Below are positions 1-11,478 of a stretch of DNA of 64,000 nt, one piece after another. The translations under genes and the position numbers were made by a program. Numbering within the stretch: position 1 is the first letter of the stretch; each line of letters starts with the position of its first letter. The DNA comes from Gossypium raimondii (Eukaryota; Streptophyta; Magnoliopsida; Malvales; Malvaceae): NCBI RefSeq assembly GCF_025698545.1, contig NC_068571.1, positions 43,867,733 to 43,931,732 of the forward strand, written 5' to 3'. Under the pieces are notes generated by a model. The model ran no database searches and had not been told where the DNA came from. It worked only from the letters and a program-made list of their open reading frames with translations.

Positions 1-222
1 GAACTTTACAATTTGGTATTTGATCAATTGTGGATGTTTTAATGAGCTCCTTTAACCCATAATTAGTTCTATTGTAGATTCAATTATTACTAATTAGTTA
101 ATGATCTACATTAATTAAATAATATGATAAATTGATCTAAAATTTTCAGTAGTTGCTTCGGCAACAAATGTGACATCCTGATGCCTTGACTCGACGATCA
201 GGTCCTATATAGGGGTGTTACA
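1..222. repeat. End of an LTR, cut by the window edge
   Basis: The stretch ends with GGGTGTTACA, the usual inner or outer end of a class of long plant LTRs that begin TGTAACACCC. Just before it lies a run rich in CGACGATC and GGTCC words. The other end lies outside the window, so length, orientation and target duplication cannot be judged. It is probably the tail of a decayed Gypsy-type LTR; this is inference from the terminal motif alone. Confidence 0.45.
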
Positions 223-334
223 CTATTTCTATAACAACATTAGTAAGTCAAAATATTCATTATCTTTAACTATTTTGATTAAAATGTCTAGGTTAAATTT
301 TTCTTAAAAATGCATATTCTAACTTATCATGTCA

Positions 335-378
<44 letters not shown>

Positions 379-2419
379 TTATGTTAGAAAGGTGTTTCTA
401 AGAAAAATTATGTATATACACAAAAGAAATGTTCTAAGGGCTTTTCGTTGGTGAGATGTGTACATTTTATTTTTATTTTTAGCCATTTTAAAATAATAGT
501 CAAATATACTAAGCACCTTTCTAACAAAAAGATCTATTTCAGCATGGTAAGAGAAGATGGGTATTTTTAAGAAAATATTCAACCTCATCATTTTACCCGA
601 ATAATTAAATGTGTCAATTATTTGAACAAACCAATGATTTTATAAAAGCACAGGGACCAAATTATAAATTTTAAATTTTAAATTTAACCATAGCGGTTAG
701 GCGAATTATAATTTGACGTAAAACAATTTATTCCTAACACAATCATTTGCACTTAATTTAATAAACAAATCGACATTTTCTTAAAAAATTAATGGTATTA
801 AGAACTTAATTTAATAAATATTTTTAGGTATTGGTTCTTTACTTTTCTAAGCTTCATGGTTGTAGTGGCAATTTTATCAATTTCTATTGTAGTTTTTCTT
901 CTATTTACAATTAGATACTTAAACTTTACTTTGTATATTGATTTCTCTTCAAGTCCTTTAATATATTTCAGTTTTTTTTCACCATTAAAAGTGTAAAAAT
1001 TCCAACTTTAGCTGTGTTTTCTTCTCCATTGTTGTTGTTATCATCTTCTCCAAAGAACCCACGAAAAGCCACTAAGATTTCTCTAACCTTACTTTTATGT
1101 TTTATTTAGTGAATCATTTGAGCATGTATTTGGCTATTGTTGTTGGATTGAAGATGAATAGTAACTAAATTTTATGGTGGTTGGTTGATGGAAATGTTGC
1201 ATATTTAGTTTTTGGGTTAAAAACTAAATCGTAAAAATTAGATTAAATTGAATAAACCTTGAAACCTAGAATTGATGCCTTTAGGTGAATATTTAGATAG
1301 GTGAGATCGAGAGGAGAGCCTATTGAGAACTAATCTGATTGTCTTGATTTAGATTGGTGAGATCAAGAGATAAGCTGAACTAAATCATCTAATTTGGTAA
1401 AATAGTGACCAAAAGATAAAATTGAACCAATTAGGAGTTTGAACCCTTTAGATCCCTAATCCAATAATTAATTAACAACATGGAAGTCGACCAACCACCT
1501 TAGTTCTTTGGATTGAATTTTTGTATACTTTCGATTATTTTCAATTTAGTCCTTTTAGATGTTAGATAACATAACTAACCCTTGATAATGATTTGCCATA
1601 GTATGATATTAGTGAGTAGCTATCTAGACTTCTTATTTGCATGCATATTTATTGTTGATCACATTATCACTCGAACACTCTTGGGTTCGATCCTTGGTAC
1701 ACTTGTAAATATTACAAATGATCTATCAAACTTGCAGACAACCGTTATATTTCTGATTATATTTGTGTTGATTCGATAGCCTCGTCGCACACACACTGGG
1801 GCGCAATCAAAGAGCAAACAAAAGTATACCCATCCCAATAGTTCCAAAAGCTTTGCTCAATCTAGGAATGAAAAGGTATGATATTTGTATTTAAATAGTG
1901 AATATTGACTTTAGTTGAAATGATTTATTTGAATTAGATTACGGGGATATGGTGTTAAGAAATCAATTGACTTTTGTATGTATTTACTGTCAAGCATATT
2001 CGACATTTGATGTTGGAGCTTGCATGTAGATATGGATCATTCAAAATTCAATACAATTGATGTTGGAAATTATATTTAAATATGGATAACTAATATTTGA
2101 GTTTGCATTTCTCTTTGTCATGATAACTTTATTAAGTTGATATTTTCATTTGTGTTGTGTTTGTGAGACTTATATAGGTGATTCAATATATAAAATAATT
2201 AAAATTTAGTATCTATTAACATAAGTTGATTTCACTACTTAAACACAAATTGTAATATTGTTTTGTAGGAAATTTTGTATGGTCGACCACCTACTAGACT
2301 TTAACTTTTCAAATGACCCATACGAAAAAAGATGGATTGTTTATAAATTAAGTCACACAATAAATTTTGGTACGTATATTATTTATTATTTATTTATTTA
2401 GTTGAAATGGTTATGTTAT
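223..2419. other. AT-rich intergenic stretch, no gene seen
   Basis: No reading frame here resembles a known protein. An (AT)n microsatellite of about 40 bases lies at 335-374. The rest is AT-rich sequence, probably old repeat debris leading into the transposase relic that follows. Confidence 0.6.
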
Positions 2420-2935
2420 GTTTGTATTTTAAATTTTGTTAGAAGAATGCAAATGCAAAAATTGCTAAGTATCAAGTTGCTGCACCTGAAAGGACTACAT
2501 TGAGTGTACGAGATATTAAAGATCAAGTTTTGGCTGAAGTAGTTGGACCAGAAAAGAATGGACGAGTTCAGCATATCAGATTAGGTTCGTCACAAAGATA
2601 TTACTTTGGGAATAGCTCTCAACGTTACACTTCTTCTCAACAAGTATCCAAACAAAAAGTGAAGAAATTGAAAGCATAGATAGAAAAATTTGAGGTTGAT
2701 CAAGAAGCAAAAAGAAGAATATTTGAGGCTAACCGAGAAGAAGGAAGAAGAAGATTTGAGGTTGATCAAGAAAAAGAAAGAAGAAGATTTGAACCTGACC
2801 GAGAAGAAGAACAAATAAGATTTCAGGTTGTGCGAGAAGAAGAGAGAAAGAGATACGAGGAAATTTAAGCACAAAGTCAACAACTTCCAATGCAACTTCT
2901 AAGTCTCATGGCTTTTCTTCAGCAACAATCTTGAC
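2420..2935 (+). pseudogene. Relic of a plant En/Spm-type transposase tail
   Basis: The plus strand reads a diverged protein segment with DIKDQVLAEVVGPEKNGRVQ, which has the shape of the 'D-I-L-x-x-A-L-G...GRVRG' block near the C-terminus of plant Ptta/En/Spm transposases. An in-frame stop (about 2677) follows the block. After it come five imperfect 11-residue repeats (FEVDQEAKRRI, FEANREEGRRR, FEVDQEKERRR, FEPDREEEQIR, FQVVREEERKR), highly charged and likely helical. The upstream catalytic part of the protein is not recognisable nearby, so this is a broken remnant. The family call rests on one motif and could be wrong; the 11-residue repeat is certain. Confidence 0.5.
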
Positions 2936-3189
2936 CTCCAACCTCTTAGGTGCTTTTCTTAATGTTCATATAGTTCAAACTTTATGGTCTCAGTAGACTT
3001 TGAACTTTAAGTTTATATTAAGAACATGTAATGAATATGTATTTTGAAATTTAAATATTTTATTAAGAATAAATATTTGGATAATTTTTTCTTGTTGAAT
3101 GGATTTTGAACAGGTAATGTACATGCAGTTAGATTATGAAAATAGAAAAAAAAAATCTTAAAACAAGGAATTATCGACGTTGGTGAAAG
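2936..3189. other. Spacer with nothing recognised
   Basis: Short AT-rich spacer between the transposase relic and the first of two related LTR-like copies. No motif or reading frame is convincing. Confidence 0.5.
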
Positions 3190-4551
3190 GAAGCGCTATA
3201 ACAACCCTATTTTTGATGGTATCGGAAAAAGTGATTTCAGAACTCAATTTTCATAAATTCAGTTCGTAAATATTAAATATGAATATTTACAGAGTTGGTA
3301 TAAAAGTATATTAAGTTTAGTCTAGTAATTTTGCTGAATTAATGGTTAATTTAGGTACAAAGATTAAATTGTAAAAGTCAAATCACTATAGGTTTTAATT
3401 GACCAAAGACTTAAGGACTTAAATTGCATTTAGCCAAATGTTCAAAATGGTAATTAAACCATCTTTTAATAAGGGTTAGTGGATGGTAATTATTTTTCCA
3501 CTAAATAAGTTTAGTAATTAGCTTTTGTTAATTAATTATGCTTAAGTTAATTAAAACAAGTTAATTAAGCATTAATCTTACTATATATAATAAAATGAAT
3601 AGATGATAAAGTCATCTCTACTTTTCCACCATTGTTGTCCAAAGAAGAGAAGAAAACCTAGAAAAATTTTACACAATTTGACCATTAATTGGTAAGCTCA
3701 ATTAAGTCATTTTCTTGTAATTTTATGATTTTGAGGTCATGAGAACTTAATTTAGCTATCTCATGTACCAATTTACAAATCTATTAAAGTTTTTGGAAGT
3801 TGTTATTATTGATTTCTTGAAGAAATTGATATGAAATTGATAGATTTTAAGCTTAGGTTATGAAAATGACTAGATCATAAAGTTTAATTGTTACTTTTGT
3901 ACATGGGAACCAAACTAAATAAAATGTAAAATTGTTGTAAAATTTTGGTATAAATAGAAAGTAGAGGGTTCCTAAGGGGTGTAATTGAAGTCGATTTTTA
4001 AACCGAGGCTCAAAATTGAAAGTTATGGCTATTTCGATTTTATGGACTAAATTAAATAAAATGTAAAACTTTAAGGGTATCGAAAAATGAAATCAAATAG
4101 GTTCATTCATGTCATGGTATATTTTATAATTTTTTGGTATTGATGGATTGGATGAAATAAATGTTTAGATCAAGAACTGGACCAAAGCAGAATTAGTCGA
4201 GGAAAAACTAAAATTGTTGATTAGTCCCCGAAGAATAAACTTGTTTGACGTTTTGATCAGGTAAGTCCATATGGTATTTATTAACTTAGGTTTTTTTATG
4301 TATTTGAATTGTGTGTGTGTGTGTGTGTGAATTGGTACGATTAGGCTAGAATTGGACTAATTGAAAAGTGATGTTAATATGTGTAAAAGATGCCCGTGTA
4401 AACTTAGTAAATGTTAGGATACGATTGATATGACAATAGGGTTTTGTGTGCACTTGTATGAGATTGATTACAAATATTACTAAGGTCCAACATTTGTTGC
4501 AGATTCTCAATTTTATGTGACACAAGTTTAGCTCGGACGAGTAACCAAATG
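3190..4551 (+). repeat. LTR-like repeat, copy 1 of 2 (truncated)
   Basis: The unit starts near TAACAACCCTATTTTTGATG and shares most of its length with the next 1.3 kb in the same orientation. Shared landmarks include GTAAATATTAAATATGAAT, the AGGTCATG(A/G)GAACTT(A/G)ATTTAGCTA block and the GATGCCC...AACTTAGTAAA block. A (GT)n run of about 20 bases lies at 4312-4329. It stops where copy 2 begins. The TGTAACAACC-type start suggests a long Gypsy-type LTR, but no target duplication was found. Confidence 0.5.
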
Positions 4552-6750
4552 TAACAACCTGATTTTTAGTGGTGCCGATAAAAGTGGTTTTGGAACCCCA
4601 TTTTTGCAGATTGGGTCCGTAAATATTAAATATGAATAACTAAAGAGTTGGTATAAAGATATATTAAATTTTAGTTCTTCAAGTTTGTCTTTTAATTTCT
4701 TAATTAAGGTACAAAGATTAAATTGTAAAAGTCTTATCACTATAGATTTTTAAATAACAAAAGGTTCAAAATAGTAATTAAACCATTTTCCTTCATCAAA
4801 TAGTGGAGAATGATGTTATTTTCCACTAACTTTGGTTAAATGTGATTAAGGTTTAATTAATTAAGTTTTTAATCTAAGTATATAAATGTAATCCGTGCAC
4901 ATTGCCATCCTTATTTCTTCTTCTCCACTGAAACACACTAAATAAAAACCTAAGAAGCCAGTTTTGAAGCTTCAACACTTTCGGTCCTCAATTGTAAGTT
5001 AATTTCAAGTTAATTTCTTTCATTTTTTTATGTTTTTGAGGTCATGGGAGCTTGATTTAGCTATCCCATGTACCAATTTGTAAAATTGTTAAAGCTTTTG
5101 AATGTTGCCATTGTTGATTTATTGAATAAATTGGTGTTAAATTGATATATTTTAAGCTTAGATATGAAAAGGACTAGATTGTAAAGTTTCATTATTAGTT
5201 TTGTTCATAAGGACTAAAGTGAATAAAATGCAAAATTATTGTGAAATTTTAGCAATAATATCTAGTAGAGGGTCCCTAAGGGATGTAATTGAAATCGGGT
5301 TTCAAACTAAAGCTTAAAATTGGAAGTTATAACTATTTCAATTTTAGGGACTAAATTGAATAAAATACAAAACTTTAAGGGTATTAGAAAATGAAATTAT
5401 ATTGGTTCATACATATCATGGCATAACATGAAAATGTTTGGTATTGTTGAATTGTTTAAAATAATTGTTTAGATCGAGAATTGAATCAAACCGAAGATAA
5501 TCGAGGAAAAGCAAAAATTATCGATTAGTCCCTAGAGGTTCAATTTTTTTGTTATTTTGACTAGGTAAGTTCATATGGTATAAATGTGTTTAATTTTTTA
5601 TGTATTTAATTTGTGTATTTATGCTTGATGTGAATTGATTGTGGTAAATTGGTATAAAGGTGAGAGTTGGACTAAATTGTAAGAAATATATATGTGTTAA
5701 GGATGCCCAGTTGAACTTAGTAAAGGTTAAGATATGATTTGGCATGCCAATAGGGTCTTGTGCACACTTGTACAGATTGATTGCAGATTATTACCGAGAT
5801 CCAACTTTTGTTACGGACTGGTAACTTAATGTCGTTTTAAAAGTTTAGCCTGGATGGGTAACTTGAAATGTATATATACTCAGCTTGGACAAACAATGGA
5901 TGCGTTGTTATAAAGGTTTAGCCTAGACGGGTAACATAACACGAATATATTTAGCTCAAACAAGCAATTGGTGTAATTGAGATATCTATGTATCCAAATC
6001 TGTTTACTAGGGTTCATCGGGCAAAATAAATTACATGAATTGAGAAATTGAAACGATACATAATGATCTTGATATTCACTTGTGAAATGTCGAATTTGAA
6101 CTTGAACAAGGTATTGAAGAAATGACATTAGCATGTATACAATTGTTTCATTCCATGATTGACTATATTTTAATCTAGTTAATCAAAATGACATGAATTG
6201 GTATGATATGTGAGATTGGTATTATATGTTTTATTTACAAGTTAAAACTCACATTATTGATATGTGGTTTGTAATGTTTAGCCAACTATGCCATGCTTGA
6301 TTGAAAGAGAAGGTAAGTCATTGTTAATGCCTATGAACTTACTAAGCATCGTATATGCTTACCCCGTTTGTTTTCCCTTTTCCTTATAGATTGTCACCTT
6401 GCAAAATGCGTCAAACCAGATAGAATCGAAGCTCACATTATCCTATCACTGAATCGGTAGATGTTTGATCGTTTTGAAACCTAGGTTGTGGCATGTATAT
6501 AGGTGACATGGAGTGTATATATTGATATGTGAATGTGCTTACTTATGGCAAGATTGTTTTAACATTTGCCCATCATGTTTGAATTGGTGTTGGATTACAT
6601 ATGGTGTTGGACTTATAAGTTCTTCTATGCTAAAGATGTAATGCTTTATGACTATGTGAATGACTTATGGAATGGTATGAAAAGAGATAGAAATGGTAGT
6701 TTGTTTGATTGGTGCATGAAATGGAAATGCATTTGAACATTTTCACCTTG
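4552..6750 (+). repeat. LTR-like repeat, copy 2 of 2
   Basis: Begins TGTAACAACCTGATTTTTAG and runs collinear with copy 1 for about 1.3 kb at roughly three-quarters identity by eye, then continues into sequence that copy 1 lacks. The head-to-tail order of two diverged copies could be an insertion of one LTR next to or into another, or an old tandem duplication. The right boundary is uncertain because the sequence grades into unassigned repeat-like DNA. Confidence 0.45.
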
Positions 6751-7770
6751 AAATATGCTTGTAAAAAATGTGGCTAGTTTTCGAGGTTGATGGTTGAACT
6801 TGAAGTTTATATGCCATATATGTCCATAAGTTATAGTTTGGAAGTTTTATGATTTGAATATTATGTCCATATAGGTCCATATACGGCTGTGTGGTGTCGA
6901 CAGGCCCTAATTTTGGCTTTCGCCGTTCATTATTTTCTGGGTTTCTCCACCTAGATATTTTGCGATAAAGGCTCAAAATCCACGTATTTCAAAACCTAAC
7001 TTGACAATTAATACTTATTAATAATCGAGATTTATCAACCCAAACGATCGATTGGCAAAAATAATGCTAATTGAAACTATTTTATCCAATCAGCAGTCCC
7101 CAAAAATAATTGATCACTTACCCTTGAATGCGAACAACACCCACACGAATCTCAATTTGCCGATAAGTTACTTGCCTCGCGAACCTCACCTAACACAAAT
7201 CAACCGGTTAACAATGGTACACCACACCAACTACACCTCAACATAATTGAAAACTAACGACGAAGACAACAAAGACCCATAACGAAAAAAGAGACAAGAC
7301 TTACTCATGAACCGCGTTGAAATCCACTCAGTCAAACACCACTACCGATCTTGAATAGCAAAACAATAAGAAATTGGGCATAAAAATCAAGAATCGAAAG
7401 GAATAATCTGTTACCCTCTTTACAATAACGCACGTGAAAAGAAAGAAAATCAAATTTATTTTGTGAATAGAATAGGAAAACAAAAGTAACGTGAGACTAG
7501 GGAAAGATTTTTTTTTTTGAAATATCTTCCTATTATTTTTAAATAAAAACAATAAAAAAAATTCATACCTATCCATCCACTAACCATTTCCTATCCAACA
7601 ACTTTCAAGAATTTAAATTTGACCAAAATCACACAAAATGTCAGCCTCTACTAAAACCAACAAAAGAATAATTTTACTTGCACAGGGACCCAAACCCAAG
7701 ACTTCAAAGACACAACTCCAACACTTAACCACTGAAACATATACTTGACTATGACAAGGTTAACAAAGAG
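6751..7770. other. Unassigned repeat-like stretch
   Basis: No gene is visible. The GTCCATATAGGTCCATATACGG region near 6870-6900 resembles sequence next to Gypsy-type LTRs, but no boundary could be set. The right edge is the target site of the solo LTR that follows. Confidence 0.4.
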
Positions 7771-7775
7771 AGACC

Positions 7776-10775
7776 TGTCGAAACCACTTTTAATTTGAAT
7801 TTGAAAAAACGGGATCGACTTCGAAAATAAAAATTGGAGTCGCCACCGATCTTTTATTAAGGTGTGATCGGTTCACCATTAAAAATAAATTTTAGGTCTG
7901 CGAGACTTGAGAAAATAGGTCCGGGAGTCGGTTACATACGAGGAAGGGTAAGCACCCTCGTAACTCCCAAAATTGGTACTAAATCGATTGTTTAATGTCT
8001 TAATGTCGAAACTTTGAAAAGATTTTAAAATATGATCCTTTGAAAAGAAAACTTGAGTAAGATGATTTGGACGATGAGATTCATTTATTTCGAAGAAATA
8101 AATCGTCACACACAGTAAGTTAGAGTGCAACATTTTAAATCCTCAAAATTAAGTTTATCTCTTGACTTTTAAAACCTATGCATTTTGAGAAGGATATCCG
8201 ATTATTTGGGTTAAATAAGAAAATCAAGACCCAATAAGTTAGGGCTCGATTTCACAAAATTCCTAAATATCGAATATTGCCTTTATTTTTAGAAGAATCC
8301 TCGTCTCGAGAAAATAACATGTCATATCCAATGCATTAGGACACAACGTATCGAATTCCCGAGAATGAGCTTTTATTTATGTGTTTTGATTAAAGAAAAT
8401 TTGATTATTTAGATTCAACGAGAAAAATTAAAACCCAATACGTTAGGGCTCAATTCTCTCGAGGATTCCAAATATCGGATATTGCCTTTATTTCAAAATC
8501 AAGATAACAAAATGCCATATCCAGTAAGTTAGGATCCAACATTTTGAAGTCTCAAAAGCTTTATTTTAAAATTATTTTAAAATTGTATGGTTTTAATAAA
8601 ATAAACAATTGGCTATCTAAATTCGTCGAAAAGAATTGAGGCCCAGTAAGTTAGGGCACAATTCTCTCGATAACTATGAACACCAAGCCTTTCGGAAATT
8701 ATGCAATAGAATGATTGTTATGCTTTAAAAATGCAATCTTACAAATGGAAACATGATTGAATAGCAATACATAACGAAAAGGATAAATAACAACCCAAAC
8801 ATACATTAAGAAGTGACAAACAAATAAAAGATAAATGCAAATAACAATAATTATTTTAGTCATATCATACAAATATCAATATCAATAATTAAGCACCCTA
8901 TAAATTAATAACCAATTTCAGAAAAATGCTTCAAGATAATGAAAAAATAATAACAATAAATAATATGAAGATTTGATACAATTTGATAATGAAAAAACAA
9001 ATAAAGGGTTTAAATGAATTTTAATGGAAAATTTATTAAAAATAAAAAATAAAATAAAAGTGAATAACTTAAAATTAATGCCTGCATTTTGATTTATAAA
9101 AATAAAAATAAAATCTACTGTAAATAATAGTAAAAGAAATAAGTAAAATAAAAGAGTAAATTTGAAAGGAATAAAGCCTCCATGCATAAAAAAATTTATC
9201 ATTTAAAATTGCTAATATATTATTATATACATACATACGCATACTAAGAAAACAATATTATATAAACATATATAAAAAAATGAGATATCACTATGAAAAA
9301 AAATTTGAAATTAATTAGACATATATACATAGATGAACAAAAAATATGTATAAATTATGCTAGGATAGTGTATATAAAACATATATATTTATATATATAT
9401 AAATATTTATAAAATTAAATAATGAATACACAAAATAATATTATATAATAAGAAAATTTATAGTAAAATTAGTTTGGTTGATATAAAAAACTAATAATTA
9501 TAATAACATCAAATGAAATTAATAATAATAAACCGATTAATTTAATAAAATAGAGCTATTGTGAATTTAAGCAAAATTCTAAGGTTAGATTTGAAATAAA
9601 TAGATAAACATCCGAATTGAAATAGGCTTAAAATTAAAGGGACCATTATAGCAATTTAACACGCCAATTCAAGAATTCAAATCTTATTAGCGAAACGACG
9701 CCGTCTAACCTAGGATCTAAATGAAATTAAAATAAAAGTGCGATAACAATTTAAAAAGAATTGAAAGGAAACTGAATCGAAATGAAAGTCAATGCGGAGG
9801 GACTCATTACGCAAAAAACCCATTGAACAAAATGCGCGGTCGGGTCACCGCGCGAATACCAGCCTCATACGACGCCGTTTTGAGACCACCAAACTCGGCC
9901 TCAAATGACGTCGTTTCTAGCTATATAAAAACTGAAACAAACCCTAATCTAAGCAGACTGTTCGCCATTTTTTAAGAAAGAAGAAAAAAAAACCTAAAAT
10001 GAACAGAACCTCTACGCCGCTTTGCTTAAAGGCCATCCGGATGACTTCCGATCCCAGCCCAACCTCCGATGACGACGGAGAGAGCTAGGATCTTGCCACT
10101 AGGTAACCCCTCCTCCTTAAAACCCCTCTTTTATATATCTATATGTATACAATAAAAACGAAAGAACAAAAAATGCAGAGAAGGAATATTGAAAAAAAAG
10201 GAAGAAACCACATTCTCTCTCAATTTTTATTTTTCTTTTCTGATTTTCGATACAGTATGCGTGTGTCTCCTTACAAAACGCTAAAAGTGGCCTTATATAG
10301 CCGAATCAAATCAAAATACATCTATTTTTTTGCCCTCTTTTTCTATTTTCTTTTTGTTGCTCTCCTTTTGTTTTTTTCTTCGTTTTGTTGCTATTTTTTG
10401 TGCGTGGTTGTTTGCTTGTGCTCTTTGTGTGTTGCAGGTGTACGGTCGTACGGAGATGCAGGCGCGCGCGTACGAAGGCTTGCATGAGTGCAGAGGCCTG
10501 GCTCGTGCAGGTGAGAGGAGCTGCTACAGCGCTGGGGCTACGTGGGAAGGCTGGAGGCGCACTTGTGGGGAAACGGCGTTGGGAGCTTTTAGGGTTCCCT
10601 GCTGTTATAATCGGGTTTGGGCTAGGCTAATTTGGGCTTTAGGGTTTTAATTATTATTGGGCCATTCGGGCCATTGTAATTTTGGGTTTAAATTTTCTGT
10701 AAATGGACTGTTTTTGGTTTTTATCATTTGGGTCTGTTTTGCTGGTATGGGCCCGGGAAAAAATGGGCTCTTACA
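7776..10775 (+). mobile_element. Solo LTR A (3.0 kb), target duplication AGACC
   Basis: Starts TGTCGAAACC and ends GGGCTCTTACA. The 5 bases before it (7771-7775) and after it (10776-10780) are both AGACC, the signature of an LTR integration with 5-bp duplication. No gag or pol lies between the ends, so it is a solo LTR left by recombination. The first half repeats the word CAGTAAGTTAGGGC in variants about six times. The second half holds ACGACGCCGTTTT words upstream of a TATA-like TATATAAAA (9922-9930), then a leader with a splice-site-like pair (GT at 10103, AG at 10436-10437). Short frames inside are not convincing genes. The superfamily cannot be read from an LTR alone; a Gypsy origin is likely given the length. 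Confidence 0.85.
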
Positions 10776-10780
10776 AGACC

Positions 10781-11261
10781 AATATATTTTTGGGACGTTA
10801 CAAGTAAAATATTGTAAATCAGTAGCATTTAAACCAAAAAAACACCACTAAAAAGTAGACAATTAGCGGCAATTGTAGATGAGAGCGCCACTAAAAAGTA
10901 GCACTAAATAGGTGTTTTGTGAGAAAAATGCCACAAAAGTAAGTGATTTTGTGGCGTTACATAGAAAAACATAGTTATACATAAATAGAGACACTAAAGT
11001 AATGTCTTATTTTTAGCAACAAGCATAGTATAAGCGCCACTATTTATGGCATTTTGTGGCTGTTGGAAATGCCACAAAAGGTGTTACATTCGTGGCTATG
11101 ATAGCGACATATTTTTGTCAAATGTCACGACTTTTCTGGACTATCATTTTAGCGGCGTTTTTCAGAGTGGCTTATCTTTTGCCTCTAACATTTTTAGAGG
11201 CACTTGTAAACGCTACTATATCTTTAAAAAAATGTTGTTATTGCCTAAAATTGTTACAGTG
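10781..11261. mobile_element. Terminal region of a CACTA-type DNA transposon
   Basis: The stretch is built of many short GC-containing words in both directions, such as AGCGGCGTTTTT, GCGCCACTA, ATGCCACAAAA and GAGGCAC. Such subterminal repeats are typical of CACTA (En/Spm) ends. It closes with TTGTTACAGTG, a worn version of the CACTA-family terminus (...TTGTAGTG). The other end was not located; solo LTR A abuts it on the left and may have inserted into it. Short frames here are chance frames. Confidence 0.6.
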
Positions 11262-11412
11262 TAAATTGTCTTGCATAATTCATTTTTATGATGCAACTTA
11301 GTATTAGGTAAATCTCAAGTAATCAGTGAGTCAATATTTACTTATTCTTTTTATTTTTCATGCAAAAACCATTTAGGACAACAATACAAAAGATGATAAT
11401 TAACTCTGAGAT

Positions 11413-11418
11413 TTTATT
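11413..11418 (-). terminator. Possible poly(A) signal AATAAA of the P450 gene
   Basis: AATAAA read on the minus strand, about 60 bases after the P450 stop codon. Position and sequence fit a plant near-upstream polyadenylation element; transcript ends are not visible. Confidence 0.4.
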
Positions 11419-11478
11419 AAACCGATAAGTTCGAAACATTACAATACTAAGGGCACAAAATCCCAACATAAGAGTTAT

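Noticed and set aside
335-374. (AT)n run as a possible origin or regulatory site
   Set aside because: An ordinary microsatellite; nothing else nearby supports a function.
2590-2895. Minus-strand frame of 101 codons rich in Phe, Leu and Ser
   Set aside because: It is the complement of the charged 11-residue repeat read on the plus strand and has no family resemblance.
10143-10851. Overlapping plus-strand frames of up to 114 codons
   Set aside because: They lie inside solo LTR A across the conserved splice-site pair; no domain is visible, and copies B and C do not keep the frames.
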